Source: CAYWEM01 sp964457225 (lineage in GTDB: Bacteria; Acidobacteriota; Aminicenantia; UBA2199). Taken from it: a DNA stretch of 64,000 nt. A program made the position numbers and the translations under genes. This document shows positions 8,803 to 16,798 of the stretch, piece after piece. Numbering within the stretch: the first letter of the stretch is position 1; every line of letters begins with the position of its first letter. The notes under the pieces were generated by a model. It did no database searches. It saw nothing but the letters and a program-made list of their open reading frames with translations, and was not told where the DNA came from. The stretch lies in the NCBI GenBank assembly GCA_964457225.1, contig CAYWEM010000005.1, positions 62,001-126,000 on the forward strand, written 5' to 3'.

Positions 8803-8818
8803 TGGAATGCATATTGCT
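8803..8818 (+). promoter_or_regulatory. Candidate sigma-54 (-24/-12) promoter of the pilin gene
   Basis: TGGAATGCATATTGCT matches the TGGCACG-N4-TTGCW pattern in the invariant GG and GC and in spacing, with a perfect TTGC. Predicted transcript start is near 8829, 26 bases before the ATG. Note that TTGGAA-N10-TTCCAA (8802-8823) is also an inverted repeat over the same bases, so a repressor or activator site is an alternative reading. Confidence 0.5.
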
Positions 8819-8854
8819 TCCAAATTGCTGTAAAAATTATTTCTGGAGGAAAAA

Positions 8855-9322
8855 ATGAACAAAAAAGGTTTTACTCTGGTTGAATTGCTGATCGTGGTGG
8901 CCATCATCGGCATCGTGGCCGCCATCGCCATCCCCAACCTGCTGACCGCCCTGCAGAAAGGCAAGCAGAAGTCGACCATGGGCGACATGAAGACCGTGGG
9001 CAACTCGATCGATTCCTACATCACCGACTGGTCCATGGCCCCGGTTGATGCCGGCAATGTCCAGGCTTCGCTCGATCACGACTGGTTCCGGCCCTTCTAC
9101 ATCAAGGTAGTGCCGAACACCGATGCCTGGGGTACCTTGTTTGATTATGAATCCCAGGGCGGAGAACTGGATGATTACTCGATCATTTCCTGGGGCCGCA
9201 ACAAGACCGACGGCGGTATTCCCAACCCGGCTCTCTACGATGTAACCTCGATGTCCGACTTCAACAACAGCATCTACTTCTCCAACGGCATGTTCACCGC
9301 CGGTCCGCGCACCAAGAAGTAA
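8855..9322 (+). CDS. Type IV pilin / GspG-like major pseudopilin
   Basis: 155 residues with a class III leader: MNKKG then the cleavage site before FTLVELLIVVAIIGIVAAIA, with the conserved Glu at +5 of the mature protein. After the hydrophobic N-terminal helix there is a short globular domain (about 35-155) containing DAWGTLFDYE, typical of GspG/PilA-like subunits. It would be processed by prepilin peptidase and assembled in a type IV pilus or type II-like machine; pilMNOPQ are in this window at 40-45 kb. GGAGG (8845-8849) precedes the ATG. Two terminator hairpins follow, so the gene is probably transcribed alone at a high level. Confidence 0.9.
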   Translation: MNKKGFTLVELLIVVAIIGIVAAIAIPNLLTALQKGKQKSTMGDMKTVGNSIDSYITDWSMAPVDAGNVQASLDHDWFRPFYIKVVPNTDAWGTLFDYESQGGELDDYSIISWGRNKTDGGIPNPALYDVTSMSDFNNSIYFSNGMFTAGPRTKK

Positions 9323-9337
9323 GCTCAAGTTTCCAAG

Positions 9338-10795
9338 TTGAACAGCAGGGGCGGCTGGATTCTTTTTCCAGCCGCCCTTTTGCTTGGGGCCAATTTCCGG
9401 GCCGCCCTGTCGGGCGGCTTTTTTTTTCAGCAGGCCGTTTATTTCCTTTTCTTTGCCTGCCTGTTCCTGTTCCTGCGCCGCCGGCCGCCCCTGACTCTGT
9501 TGCCCCTGCTGACCGCCCTGCTGGCGGCCCTGCTCTTCGGCTACGGTCTGCTCCAGAAATTCCTGCTCTTTCCCCTGTACCTGGCCGACCTGCCGCCGGC
9601 AGGTAATTTCTATGCCGATGCCCTCCGCATCCGCCTGCAGACCGGTCGGATCTTTTCCATTTTCGCCCTGCCCACCCTGTTCGGCGCGGTCTGCGCCTTC
9701 CTGCTGCTGTTTATCGTCCATTACGCCCTCAATTCGCGCGGCCGGCGCCTGGCCGGCTGGTTGGTCCTGGCCCTGGCCGGCCTGCTCTGCCTGCTCTTCA
9801 GCCAGTCTTTCGGAGCGATCCTTTACCTGGCCGCCGGCCTGCTCGCTTACTTCCTGTTGACCGGCAGGCTGCAGCCGCGCCGCCTGGCGCCCCTGCTGGC
9901 CCTGCTGGCCCTAATCTTGTTCCTGGTGACGGCCCTGCGCTACAAGGAAGCCAGCCGTCTGGAACCCCTGAACCTGCGCCTGGCCAACTGGCGGCAGGCC
10001 GTGCGCCTGGCGGCCGACCGGCCCCTGGCCGGCTGGGGCCTGGGCAATTACCAGGCGGCTGTGCCTCCGGTGGTGGCCAAAAATGAGCCGGCTTCCATTT
10101 ACGCTCACAACCTGCCCCTGCAACTGCTGGCCGAAACCGGGGCGCCGCTCTTCCTGCTGATCCTGCTGGGCGCCTGGGCCGGCCTGCGCGCCCGGGCCCC
10201 TGATTTGCGCAGACCGGAAAACGCTCTCTGGACTTCCGGACTGGTCGTGGTCGGCGCCTATTCACTGCTGGACATCGGGCTGTACTTTTTTCCGGCCGCC
10301 CTGGCCGCGGTTTTCTGCCTGGCGGCCCTGGGCAGGCGCCCCCCGGCTGAATCCAGGGAGTGGCCGGTGATCACGGCGTTTCTGCTGAGCGGGCTGTTAC
10401 TGCTTGTCTTTTTCATTTCAGCCAACCTGCGGCGAGAAGCCGACCTGGCCCTGAGCCTGAACCAGGCTGATATCGCCGCGGCCCGCTTCCGGCTGGCCCT
10501 GCGGCTTGATCCCCTGCAGTACCGGGCCCTGGCCGGCTGGGCGGCCATTGCTGAAAAAGAAGCTGATTACGCCGGGCAACGCGAATTACTGCAGCGTTTG
10601 CTGAGAATTCATCCCAATTACGCTTACGCCCATTTTTCCCTGTCCAGGCTGGAAGAACGGGCCGGCCGTCCGGCGGCCGCCCTGTACCACGCCGCCGCGG
10701 CCGCAAGCAACAACAAGAAAAACAAGTTATACCGGGAGTGGCATGAACGCATCCAGACTATTTTCCTGGATCAGGAACAGCCGGCGCGAGATTGA
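9338..10795 (+). CDS. O-antigen ligase / PglL-like membrane protein with TPR tail
   Basis: 485 residues from TTG 9338; the true start is uncertain because two terminators overlap the first 30 codons and no ribosome binding site is seen. About ten hydrophobic segments are followed by a soluble region (about 355-480) with TPR-like helix pairs. The Wzy_C hallmark is present: NWRQAVRLAADRPLAGWGLG near 213-232 and a periplasmic loop with YAHNLPLQLLAETG. Proteins of this family transfer lipid-linked glycans to lipid A or, as PglL/TfpO, to pilin. Its place right after a pilin gene favours the second role (inference). Overlaps the next, related gene by 53 bases. Confidence 0.75.
   Translation: MNSRGGWILFPAALLLGANFRAALSGGFFFQQAVYFLFFACLFLFLRRRPPLTLLPLLTALLAALLFGYGLLQKFLLFPLYLADLPPAGNFYADALRIRLQTGRIFSIFALPTLFGAVCAFLLLFIVHYALNSRGRRLAGWLVLALAGLLCLLFSQSFGAILYLAAGLLAYFLLTGRLQPRRLAPLLALLALILFLVTALRYKEASRLEPLNLRLANWRQAVRLAADRPLAGWGLGNYQAAVPPVVAKNEPASIYAHNLPLQLLAETGAPLFLLILLGAWAGLRARAPDLRRPENALWTSGLVVVGAYSLLDIGLYFFPAALAAVFCLAALGRRPPAESREWPVITAFLLSGLLLLVFFISANLRREADLALSLNQADIAAARFRLALRLDPLQYRALAGWAAIAEKEADYAGQRELLQRLLRIHPNYAYAHFSLSRLEERAGRPAAALYHAAAAASNNKKNKLYREWHERIQTIFLDQEQPARD
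9349..9381 (+). terminator. First terminator hairpin after the pilin gene
   Basis: Perfect 10-bp stem GGGCGGCTGG (9349-9358) / CCAGCCGCCC (9368-9377), nine-base loop, then TTTT. It begins 26 bases after the pilin stop, but lies within the predicted first codons of the next open frame. Confidence 0.7.
9401..9427 (+). terminator. Second, canonical intrinsic terminator after the pilin gene
   Basis: GCCGCCC (9401-9407), loop TGTC, GGGCGGC (9412-9418) and nine consecutive T (9419-9427): a textbook Rho-independent terminator. It too lies inside the open frame assigned to the downstream ligase-like protein. Confidence 0.8.
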
Positions 10796-12566
10796 GCTGG
10801 CCCTGCTTTTGACCTGGCTGATCTTCCAGCCGGCCAAGCAGACTCATCTCTATTACCTGGTCTGCGCTTTCATGGTGACCGTCTTTGCCCGGCACAGCCT
10901 GGTCAGGAACCGCAACTTCGCTTTTTCATCCTTCCATGCCGGCCTGCTGGCGCTCAACCTGGTTTTCCTGCTCAGCGCCCTGGCCGCGCCTGCCGGACGG
11001 ATCGCCCTTTCCTTCTGCGCCGACCTGCTGGTTCTGAGCGCTTACTTCCTGTTCTTCGATTTCAGCTCGGGACGGGAAAACAAGCCCTGGACCCTGATCA
11101 TGATTGCGGCCGGAGCCTCGTCCCTGTTGAATTTGCTTTTCTGGCCCCTAAACCGGGACGGCCAGCTTTCCCTGCTGTTCGCCAACCCGATACTGCAGGG
11201 GATTGTGTCCGGCCTGGGCCTGTTGCTCTGCCTGCAATTCCTGTTGACCAGGACCGGTCCCCGGATCTGGCTTTTATGCGGCCTGGCGGTCAACGGACTG
11301 GCCCTGGCGGCCAGCGGATCCAAGGCGGCCGCCCTGGGCGTACTGCTGGCTGCGGCCTGGCTGATCGCCCGGGCCAAACCCCGGCTTTTAGCGCTATTGC
11401 CTCTGCCCATACTGCTGCTGGCCCTGCTGCCCAATCCCCTGCGCACCATGACCGGCCGCTTTATCAGCGGCAGTGATCCCTTTGCCCTGGACCGGGTTCC
11501 CATCTGGTTGATGAGCGGCCGCATGGCGCTCAGCCGGCCCTGGCTCGGCCTCGGGCCGGATCACTTCGCCCTCAGGGCGCCGGCCTTCAACTTCGCCCAG
11601 CAGGAAAGACCTCTGCGTTACGGCAAACTGCCCGAATCCCCGCACGGGGATTTCCTGAAAGTGGCGGTTGAAACCGGCCTGCCCGGCCTGGTCCTGGTGC
11701 TGTTGTTTTTTGTTGCCCTGGGCCGGCGCCTGGCCCGGTCCGATCCGGGGCCGGCCGGCCTGGTCCTGGCTTTCCTCGTTTTCCAGGGCCTGTTATTCAA
11801 CTTCATTTTTGCTCCGCCCTTTCTGTTGATCTTCCTGCTGGCGGCCGGCTTCCTCTTCCAGGATAAAACCATTTTCTCTTCCCCGGCGCCGCCGGTCAGG
11901 AAAGCCGCTTCCTGGTCCCTGATCTCCATACTGCTGGTGTTTTTCCTGGCTCCGACCCTGGCCGCCTGGCTGGCCGACCGGTCCGGCCGCGGTGAAACCC
12001 CCATCCAGGCCTATAATCCACTGGCCAGGGCTTTAATGCTTGATCCTTTTAATGACGATCTTTTGTTGAGGCAAGCCGGGATCCTGGCTGCTTTCAGCCG
12101 GGCGGAATTCAACCTGGAAGCCTGGACCGAAGCCCGCGGCAAGGTGGAAACCGCCCTGCGGCTGAATCCGCTCAACCGGGCGGCATTGCGCCTGCGCTAT
12201 GAGCTGTTGCGCGATCTCGAGCGGGCCGGTTTTCTTTTCCCCGGTCTGCAAAGAGAAATGCTGGCCGCCCTGGAACAGGCCGCCGGGATTGATCCTTTCA
12301 ATCCTTTCCTGGAACTGGAGCGGGCCGGGGTTTACCTGCGGCAGGGATCAGAGTCTCAGGCCGAAAAAGCACTGCGGCGTGCCCTGGAGCTGGAACCGAA
12401 TTTCCTGGCCGCGCTCTGCCTGAAAACGCGCTTCGCGGCACCGGAAGATGAGCCGGAGCTTTCAGCCAGGATCAGGGAAGTGCGGGAACTGGGCCGAAAA
12501 CTGAACTACCCGGCCGGTTCCTATGGTCATGAAATCTTCAAACTGCCGCCCGGCTGGGCCGATTGA
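10743..12566 (+). CDS. Second O-antigen ligase-like membrane protein with TPR tail
   Basis: 607 residues. Ten to twelve hydrophobic segments, the Wzy_C type signature LMSGRMALSRPWLGLGPDHF (around 255-275) and PESPHGDFLKVAVETGLPG (a conserved His-containing loop), then a C-terminal soluble part (about 425-600) with TPR-like repeats. It is a paralogue in architecture of the preceding protein. The ATG is backed by GGGAG six to nine bases upstream, so the 53-base overlap with the preceding frame is real if both are translated. Likely lipid-linked glycan polymerase/ligase or O-oligosaccharyltransferase. Confidence 0.8.
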   Translation: MNASRLFSWIRNSRREIELALLLTWLIFQPAKQTHLYYLVCAFMVTVFARHSLVRNRNFAFSSFHAGLLALNLVFLLSALAAPAGRIALSFCADLLVLSAYFLFFDFSSGRENKPWTLIMIAAGASSLLNLLFWPLNRDGQLSLLFANPILQGIVSGLGLLLCLQFLLTRTGPRIWLLCGLAVNGLALAASGSKAAALGVLLAAAWLIARAKPRLLALLPLPILLLALLPNPLRTMTGRFISGSDPFALDRVPIWLMSGRMALSRPWLGLGPDHFALRAPAFNFAQQERPLRYGKLPESPHGDFLKVAVETGLPGLVLVLLFFVALGRRLARSDPGPAGLVLAFLVFQGLLFNFIFAPPFLLIFLLAAGFLFQDKTIFSSPAPPVRKAASWSLISILLVFFLAPTLAAWLADRSGRGETPIQAYNPLARALMLDPFNDDLLLRQAGILAAFSRAEFNLEAWTEARGKVETALRLNPLNRAALRLRYELLRDLERAGFLFPGLQREMLAALEQAAGIDPFNPFLELERAGVYLRQGSESQAEKALRRALELEPNFLAALCLKTRFAAPEDEPELSARIREVRELGRKLNYPAGSYGHEIFKLPPGWAD

Positions 12567-12582
12567 TCCGGACCGGCCGCCC

Positions 12583-13269
12583 TCAGTCTGAAATCCTGGC
12601 TTCGATCCTGATCAGCATCTGCGGCCGCCTCTGGTCATTGGTGCGGATGCGCATGATGTTGCTGATCGATCCCGGCGCCAGGCCGGTGAACACCACTTCC
12701 AGCTCGGCGGCCCGGCCCGGGGCGATGAATTTTTCCTTGAACCTGACCTGCAGTTCGGGTATATGGGTTACTTCGTAGATGATCAGGTCCAGGTTGCCGC
12801 TGTTGGTTATGGTTATGACCCGGCTCCGGCTTTCCCCGACCCGCACCTGGTCAAAGGAGAGCGTATCCGGATTGACCTGGGCCGTTGCGAAATCCTTGAG
12901 CAGTATTTCAGCCCTCATGGTCAGACGCTGGCTGGGATTCTGGGGGTCATTGCTGGCGACCACGGTGTTTTTCAGGACCCGGCCGCTGTAACCCCGGGTG
13001 TTGAAATCGATCCGGATACTGCCTTTCTCTCCGGGCTGGAACTCCCGCTTGTTCAGCCGGGCCGCTGTACAGCCGCAATCGGTCTTTATTTCGCCGATGA
13101 CCAGTTTTTCACTGCCCTGGTTGCTGAAGTTGAAGGTGGCCGAGGTCATTTCCCCGCTTTCCACCGAACCTATATCGATCAGCGCCTTTTCAAAGACTAT
13201 TCTCGGCTGGGCCATGACCAGGGCCGCCGTTGCGGCCAGCAGGACGACGAATAACAATGCTCTTTTCAT
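12583..13269 (-). CDS. DUF1573 exported protein
   Basis: 228 residues. Signal peptide (1-20, cleavage after ALVMA), then two immunoglobulin-like DUF1573 repeats. Features: FDIGSV-like opening (VFEKALIDIGSVESGE), FNFSNQGSEKLVI and the TDCGCT motif (63-68) with two conserved cysteines, all typical of the family. Function unknown; periplasmic or surface. The start overlaps the lpxD stop by ATGA, so it is co-transcribed with lpxD. Confidence 0.85.
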   Translation of the reverse strand: MKRALLFVVLLAATAALVMAQPRIVFEKALIDIGSVESGEMTSATFNFSNQGSEKLVIGEIKTDCGCTAARLNKREFQPGEKGSIRIDFNTRGYSGRVLKNTVVASNDPQNPSQRLTMRAEILLKDFATAQVNPDTLSFDQVRVGESRSRVITITNSGNLDLIIYEVTHIPELQVRFKEKFIAPGRAAELEVVFTGLAPGSISNIMRIRTNDQRRPQMLIRIEARISD

Positions 13270-14282
13270 TTTTCCGACTCCTTGAGCTTTTCTTCAAGCC
13301 TGCGCACTCGCTCTCTCAGCCCCTCCAGGTTGCGCAGCATCACCTGGGAACGGCGCCAGCCGGCCAGGTCCTGGTGGGGTGAACCGGCGATCACGGCTCC
13401 CTCGGTTTTCACCGAGCCGGTGACCCCGCACTGGGCGGCGATCATGACCCGGTCGGCGATGCTGAGATGATCGGCGATGCCCACCTGGCCGCCCATGATG
13501 ACCTGGGAACCGATGCGGCTCGATCCGGCAATGCCGGTCTGGGCGGAAATTGCGGTGCCGGGGCCGATGATTACATTATGACCTACCTGGACCAGGTTGT
13601 CCAGCTTGACTCCGTCGGCCAGCACGGTTTCTTCCAGGGTGGAGCGGTCGATGCAGGTGCCGGCGCCGATTTCACAGTCATTGCCTATGATCACCCGGCC
13701 GACCTGGGGTATCTTGATCGGCCGGCCCTGCCCGTCCCGGGTGAAGCCGAAACCGTCGGCGCCGATGACCGCGCCGGGCTGGATGATCACCCGGTCACCG
13801 ATGACCACTTTTTCCCGAATCACAACTCCCGAATGGATCAGGCAGTCGCGACCGATGACCACGTCGTGGTAAACGGTGACATTGGCGTGAATTTCAGTAC
13901 CCGGGCCGATGACCGTGTCCGGCCCGATGTAGGAGAAAGGCCCGACCGAACTGCCCCGGCCCAGGCTCACTCCCTCGGCCAGGCGGGCATCGGGATGAAG
14001 TCCGTCGTAGAATGGCCGGCGCGGGAAAAAGAATTCCAGCAGGCGGGCGAAGGCGGTCATCGGATCCCGGACCAGGATCAGGTTGGCGTACTGGAAACTG
14101 CAGGAAACAGGCACTACCAGGGCCGCGGCCCCGGTCTGGGGCGCCTGGGCCCCCGGCTTGGCCAGCAGGGCGATTTCCGTTGCTCCGGCCTTGTGCGGCG
14201 CGTTGATTCCGGATACTCTAAATCCGGGATCACCGCGCAGTTCACCGGTGACTAATTCAGTAATTTCTTTTAAGGTAACCAT
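13266..14282 (-). CDS. lpxD: UDP-3-O-acylglucosamine N-acyltransferase LpxD
   Basis: 338 residues from ATG 14282. An N-terminal uridine-binding domain (about 1-100) is followed by a left-handed beta helix made of hexapeptide repeats (about 105-300; e.g. VGPFSYIGPDTVIGPGTEI) including VQVGHNVIIG, whose His fits the catalytic His of LpxD. It adds the N-linked 3-hydroxyacyl chain in lipid A synthesis, so the organism makes lipid A. I chose the ATG at 14282 over one at 14294 because GGAG lies six bases upstream of it. Overlaps the YihY gene by 26 bases and DUF1573 by four. A short coiled-coil tail follows the helix. Confidence 0.93.
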   Translation of the reverse strand: MVTLKEITELVTGELRGDPGFRVSGINAPHKAGATEIALLAKPGAQAPQTGAAALVVPVSCSFQYANLILVRDPMTAFARLLEFFFPRRPFYDGLHPDARLAEGVSLGRGSSVGPFSYIGPDTVIGPGTEIHANVTVYHDVVIGRDCLIHSGVVIREKVVIGDRVIIQPGAVIGADGFGFTRDGQGRPIKIPQVGRVIIGNDCEIGAGTCIDRSTLEETVLADGVKLDNLVQVGHNVIIGPGTAISAQTGIAGSSRIGSQVIMGGQVGIADHLSIADRVMIAAQCGVTGSVKTEGAVIAGSPHQDLAGWRRSQVMLRNLEGLRERVRRLEEKLKESEK

Positions 14283-15150
14283 GTTCAGCTCCATCGAAAA
14301 TATAGGTCAGTTTTGCTCCGAAGAGCAGGATGCTCATGGAAAATTCCATCCAGAAACCGAACAGGATGATGGCGATAACGGGTCCCTTGAACTGGGCGAA
14401 CAGGGAAACATTTATGATGTAATAAGCGTAGAGCCTTTTCACCACTTCCCAGAGCAGGGCGGTCAACAGCGCCGAGTAGAGTGCGGCCCGCAGGCTGACT
14501 CTCCTTTCCGGAATCCACTTGAACAGAATGTAAAAAAGCAGGAAAGTAACCAGGAAGGGCACCAGGTGTTTTATCAGGAATGTGTTCACGGTTTCGATCA
14601 GCAGGGGATTTATTTTCAGGGGCAGGATATGCTGTCTTTGTCCCAGTACCGAGATGGTGTTGATAAAGGCGGTCATCAGGACCGAGGTGACCAGAAGCAG
14701 CCCCACCACGGCCAGCAGGGCGAATTCCTGGAATCGCTTCAGGATGAAGGTTTTCTGAATCCGGATCTGGAACATGGCGTTGACGAACTGGATGATTTTC
14801 TTGAAAATGAGCACGGCCAGGGCCAGGAACACGCTGATGCCCAGGTAACCAAGTTCCTGGAGCTTGTCCGAGAGCAGGGCGGCCCGTTCGAAAAAATCCG
14901 GTGAAACCTGGTCGAAAAACTCCGGGGAGAAGGGGAATATGCTGTCCAGGTTGATTTTCGTTCCGCCCAGGTGGCGGGCCGAGAAATAAATGAAAAACAT
15001 TAGCAGGAAAAAAGTGGAAAAAATCGAGTAGAAAGCCAGCACCGAAGCCTTGTCAATGCCTTCGGCGGCCAGGAATTCGCGCAGGGCCAGCCAGATCTTG
15101 GCGCCCGGAGAAAGGTTCTGCAGGCGCACGATGTTTTTCTTTTTCTTCAT
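14257..15150 (-). CDS. YihY/BrkB family inner membrane protein
   Basis: 297 residues with six predicted membrane spans. Conserved family features: an N-terminal cytoplasmic ASVLAFYSIFSTFFLLMFF segment and the central GSL/ALLWEV-KRLYAYYI block (SALLTALLWEVVKRLYAYYI). The family was once annotated as ribonuclease BN, which is wrong. Function unclear, possibly a transporter or flippase. First gene of the YihY-lpxD-DUF1573 operon. Confidence 0.88.
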   Translation of the reverse strand: MKKKKNIVRLQNLSPGAKIWLALREFLAAEGIDKASVLAFYSIFSTFFLLMFFIYFSARHLGGTKINLDSIFPFSPEFFDQVSPDFFERAALLSDKLQELGYLGISVFLALAVLIFKKIIQFVNAMFQIRIQKTFILKRFQEFALLAVVGLLLVTSVLMTAFINTISVLGQRQHILPLKINPLLIETVNTFLIKHLVPFLVTFLLFYILFKWIPERRVSLRAALYSALLTALLWEVVKRLYAYYIINVSLFAQFKGPVIAIILFGFWMEFSMSILLFGAKLTYIFDGAEHGYLKRNY

Positions 15151-15253
15151 TGGCGGCCTGGATGTTCAAAAAGAAGGTTTCCGGCCGGGAAAACAGCTTT
15201 CCTGAACTCAGAACCCCCGGTTCGGACAGGCATAAACTCGGGGAGGACGGGCA

Positions 15254-15610
15254 TCAAAACTCATCTTCGTCATCTTCGTCCTTGAAGTCGAATTCGTCCA
15301 TTTCCTCGTCACCGGCATCATCGTTGCCGACGTCTTCATCCTCGTAATAACTGAGACTGTCGAATTCGTCCTCTCCGAATTCCTTTTTCCTGGTTTCCAT
15401 GGCCTTGAAAAACTCTTCCTCGTCATCGTAGCGGCGCAGGTAATTGCTGTCTAATTCCGAGTAGAAAAGCTCCAGATAGTCGTCTTCTATCGAGCAGAAA
15501 ACCGACATGTGTTCATCGGCCTCGAGATTGCCGATAACCTGGTAGGTCTTGCTGGCCGCCGCCTTGACTGCGTCGAGGGTCTGCCAAGAAATAACTTCGA
15601 TCTGTTCCAT
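15254..15610 (-). CDS. Small acidic protein with Asp/Glu-rich tail, unknown
   Basis: 118 residues. The first 75 form a small folded-looking region (MEQIEVISWQTLDAVKAAAS, then a FCSIEDDYLELFYSE segment); the last 40 are almost entirely Asp, Glu, Phe and Tyr, giving a strongly negative disordered tail. I do not recognise a family. It has its own near-consensus promoter and GAGGTGA before the ATG, so it is a real, probably well-expressed cytoplasmic protein. Confidence 0.75.
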   Translation of the reverse strand: MEQIEVISWQTLDAVKAAASKTYQVIGNLEADEHMSVFCSIEDDYLELFYSELDSNYLRRYDDEEEFFKAMETRKKEFGEDEFDSLSYYEDEDVGNDDAGDEEMDEFDFKDEDDEDEF

Positions 15611-15649
15611 GATATTTCACCTCTTCGACTGGTCTCTGTTTAGAAAAAA

Positions 15650-15678
15650 GGTATAAAGATATCGAACTCATTTGTCAA
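15650..15678 (-). promoter_or_regulatory. Promoter of the acidic small protein gene
   Basis: On the minus strand: TTGACA (15678-15673), 17-base spacer, TATACC (15655-15650). The ATG at 15610 lies about 33 bases after the expected transcript start. A run of nine A on the plus strand (15687-15695), i.e. nine T for the gene upstream, may end the transglutaminase transcript. Confidence 0.65.
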
Positions 15679-15700
15679 GTGTTTTCAAAAAAAAACCGAA

Positions 15701-16798
15701 TTAATCGAGCCTGGCTTCGATCCTGGTGATCACTCCCGGCCGGTCCAGGGCATTGACCGGGGCGGCCATGATTTCCATTTTGCGGCCTGGAACCAGTTCG
15801 GTTTGAAATTGGCCGGGGTTTTTCCGCCAGCTTGCGCCCCGGTCGGTGGAAACGATGAAATGGCTGAAATTGGCCATCGAGCCGTCAGTGAAGAATTCCA
15901 GCACCAGGAGTTTTTCTTTGCGCTTCAGAGTGTATTCCACCCTGATCCGGTTGCAGTCGAAATAAAGATCGGCGTATCTCGAACTGCGGTTGCGATAAGG
16001 TATCCGGCCTCCGAATTGCCGGAAGGATTCGGGCGAGGTCCGCTCATCATGCCAGAAAAGAAAGGAGGCCAGGCGATCCCCCACGGTCGGCGGCCTGAGG
16101 CTGCGCAGCAGATCAGATCTCAGGCTGACCGCGAAATCGGCATAGACTTTTCGTGAAACTCTCTTCTGGATTGGAGTATCCGGACTGACCGCCTTTTCGG
16201 TCACGCGAAAATCCGGGTCGAACAGCGAGGTTCTCACTTCCAGGGCATTGGCCGGCAGGCCGCTTGATTCTATTTCATAATAAAGAGCCTGGTCGGGATC
16301 CAGTACCACCCATTTTTCAAACTGGTCGCTCCAGGCTTCGATGCAGAAATGGCTCTGGCCCTCTTTGCTCCAGAGTTCCAGGTAGCGTACTGAAAAGTAG
16401 CCCAGCGATTTCAGTACATCGGCCAGCACGTAAGCGTACTGGCCGCAAAAGCCGCCGGTGTTGCCGGCCCTGATTTCGGCCAGTATGTCCAGGGCATTGG
16501 CAGGTGGGTAGGGGTCGGGCCGGGACCAGTCCCATTGACGATGGGTCCACTCGGTCAGTTTGCGGAAATAAGAGAACTGGTCTTCAGCCAGGATCTCCGT
16601 GAAGTTTTCCTGTCCGCGCAGCAGAGCCAGTTTTTCTTCCTGCCAGTGTTCGTGGTGGAAATCGAAATTGCTCTTGACGATCGCCCCGGGCCGGACATAG
16701 ACCTGGATTTCCGGCTCGGCCCGGCAGGCGGATCCGAACAAGGCGGCGGCCAGGAGGACCGCGGCCGCCAGGCGGAAATGGGTTGAACTGGTTTTCAT
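15701..16798 (-). CDS. Exported transglutaminase-like protein
   Basis: 365 residues. The N-terminus has a signal peptide ending in FGSAC (Cys25), so it could be a lipoprotein, although Gly at -3 is atypical. A transglutaminase-like core is visible: GGFCGQYAYVLADVL with Cys118, SHFCIEAW with His150 and WVVLDPDQ with Asp167, giving a complete Cys-His-Asp triad. Residues 230-365 form a second domain with beta-sandwich-like character. Such proteins act as peptidases or cross-linking enzymes in the envelope; the substrate is unknown. Overlaps the UvrA-like gene by ATGA. Confidence 0.75.
   Translation of the reverse strand: MKTSSTHFRLAAAVLLAAALFGSACRAEPEIQVYVRPGAIVKSNFDFHHEHWQEEKLALLRGQENFTEILAEDQFSYFRKLTEWTHRQWDWSRPDPYPPANALDILAEIRAGNTGGFCGQYAYVLADVLKSLGYFSVRYLELWSKEGQSHFCIEAWSDQFEKWVVLDPDQALYYEIESSGLPANALEVRTSLFDPDFRVTEKAVSPDTPIQKRVSRKVYADFAVSLRSDLLRSLRPPTVGDRLASFLFWHDERTSPESFRQFGGRIPYRNRSSRYADLYFDCNRIRVEYTLKRKEKLLVLEFFTDGSMANFSHFIVSTDRGASWRKNPGQFQTELVPGRKMEIMAAPVNALDRPGVITRIEARLD

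Noticed and set aside
7133..8812. 559-codon minus-strand open frame opposite the mutase
   Set aside because: Shadow of the methylmalonyl-CoA mutase reading frame; no family pattern, no ribosome binding site.
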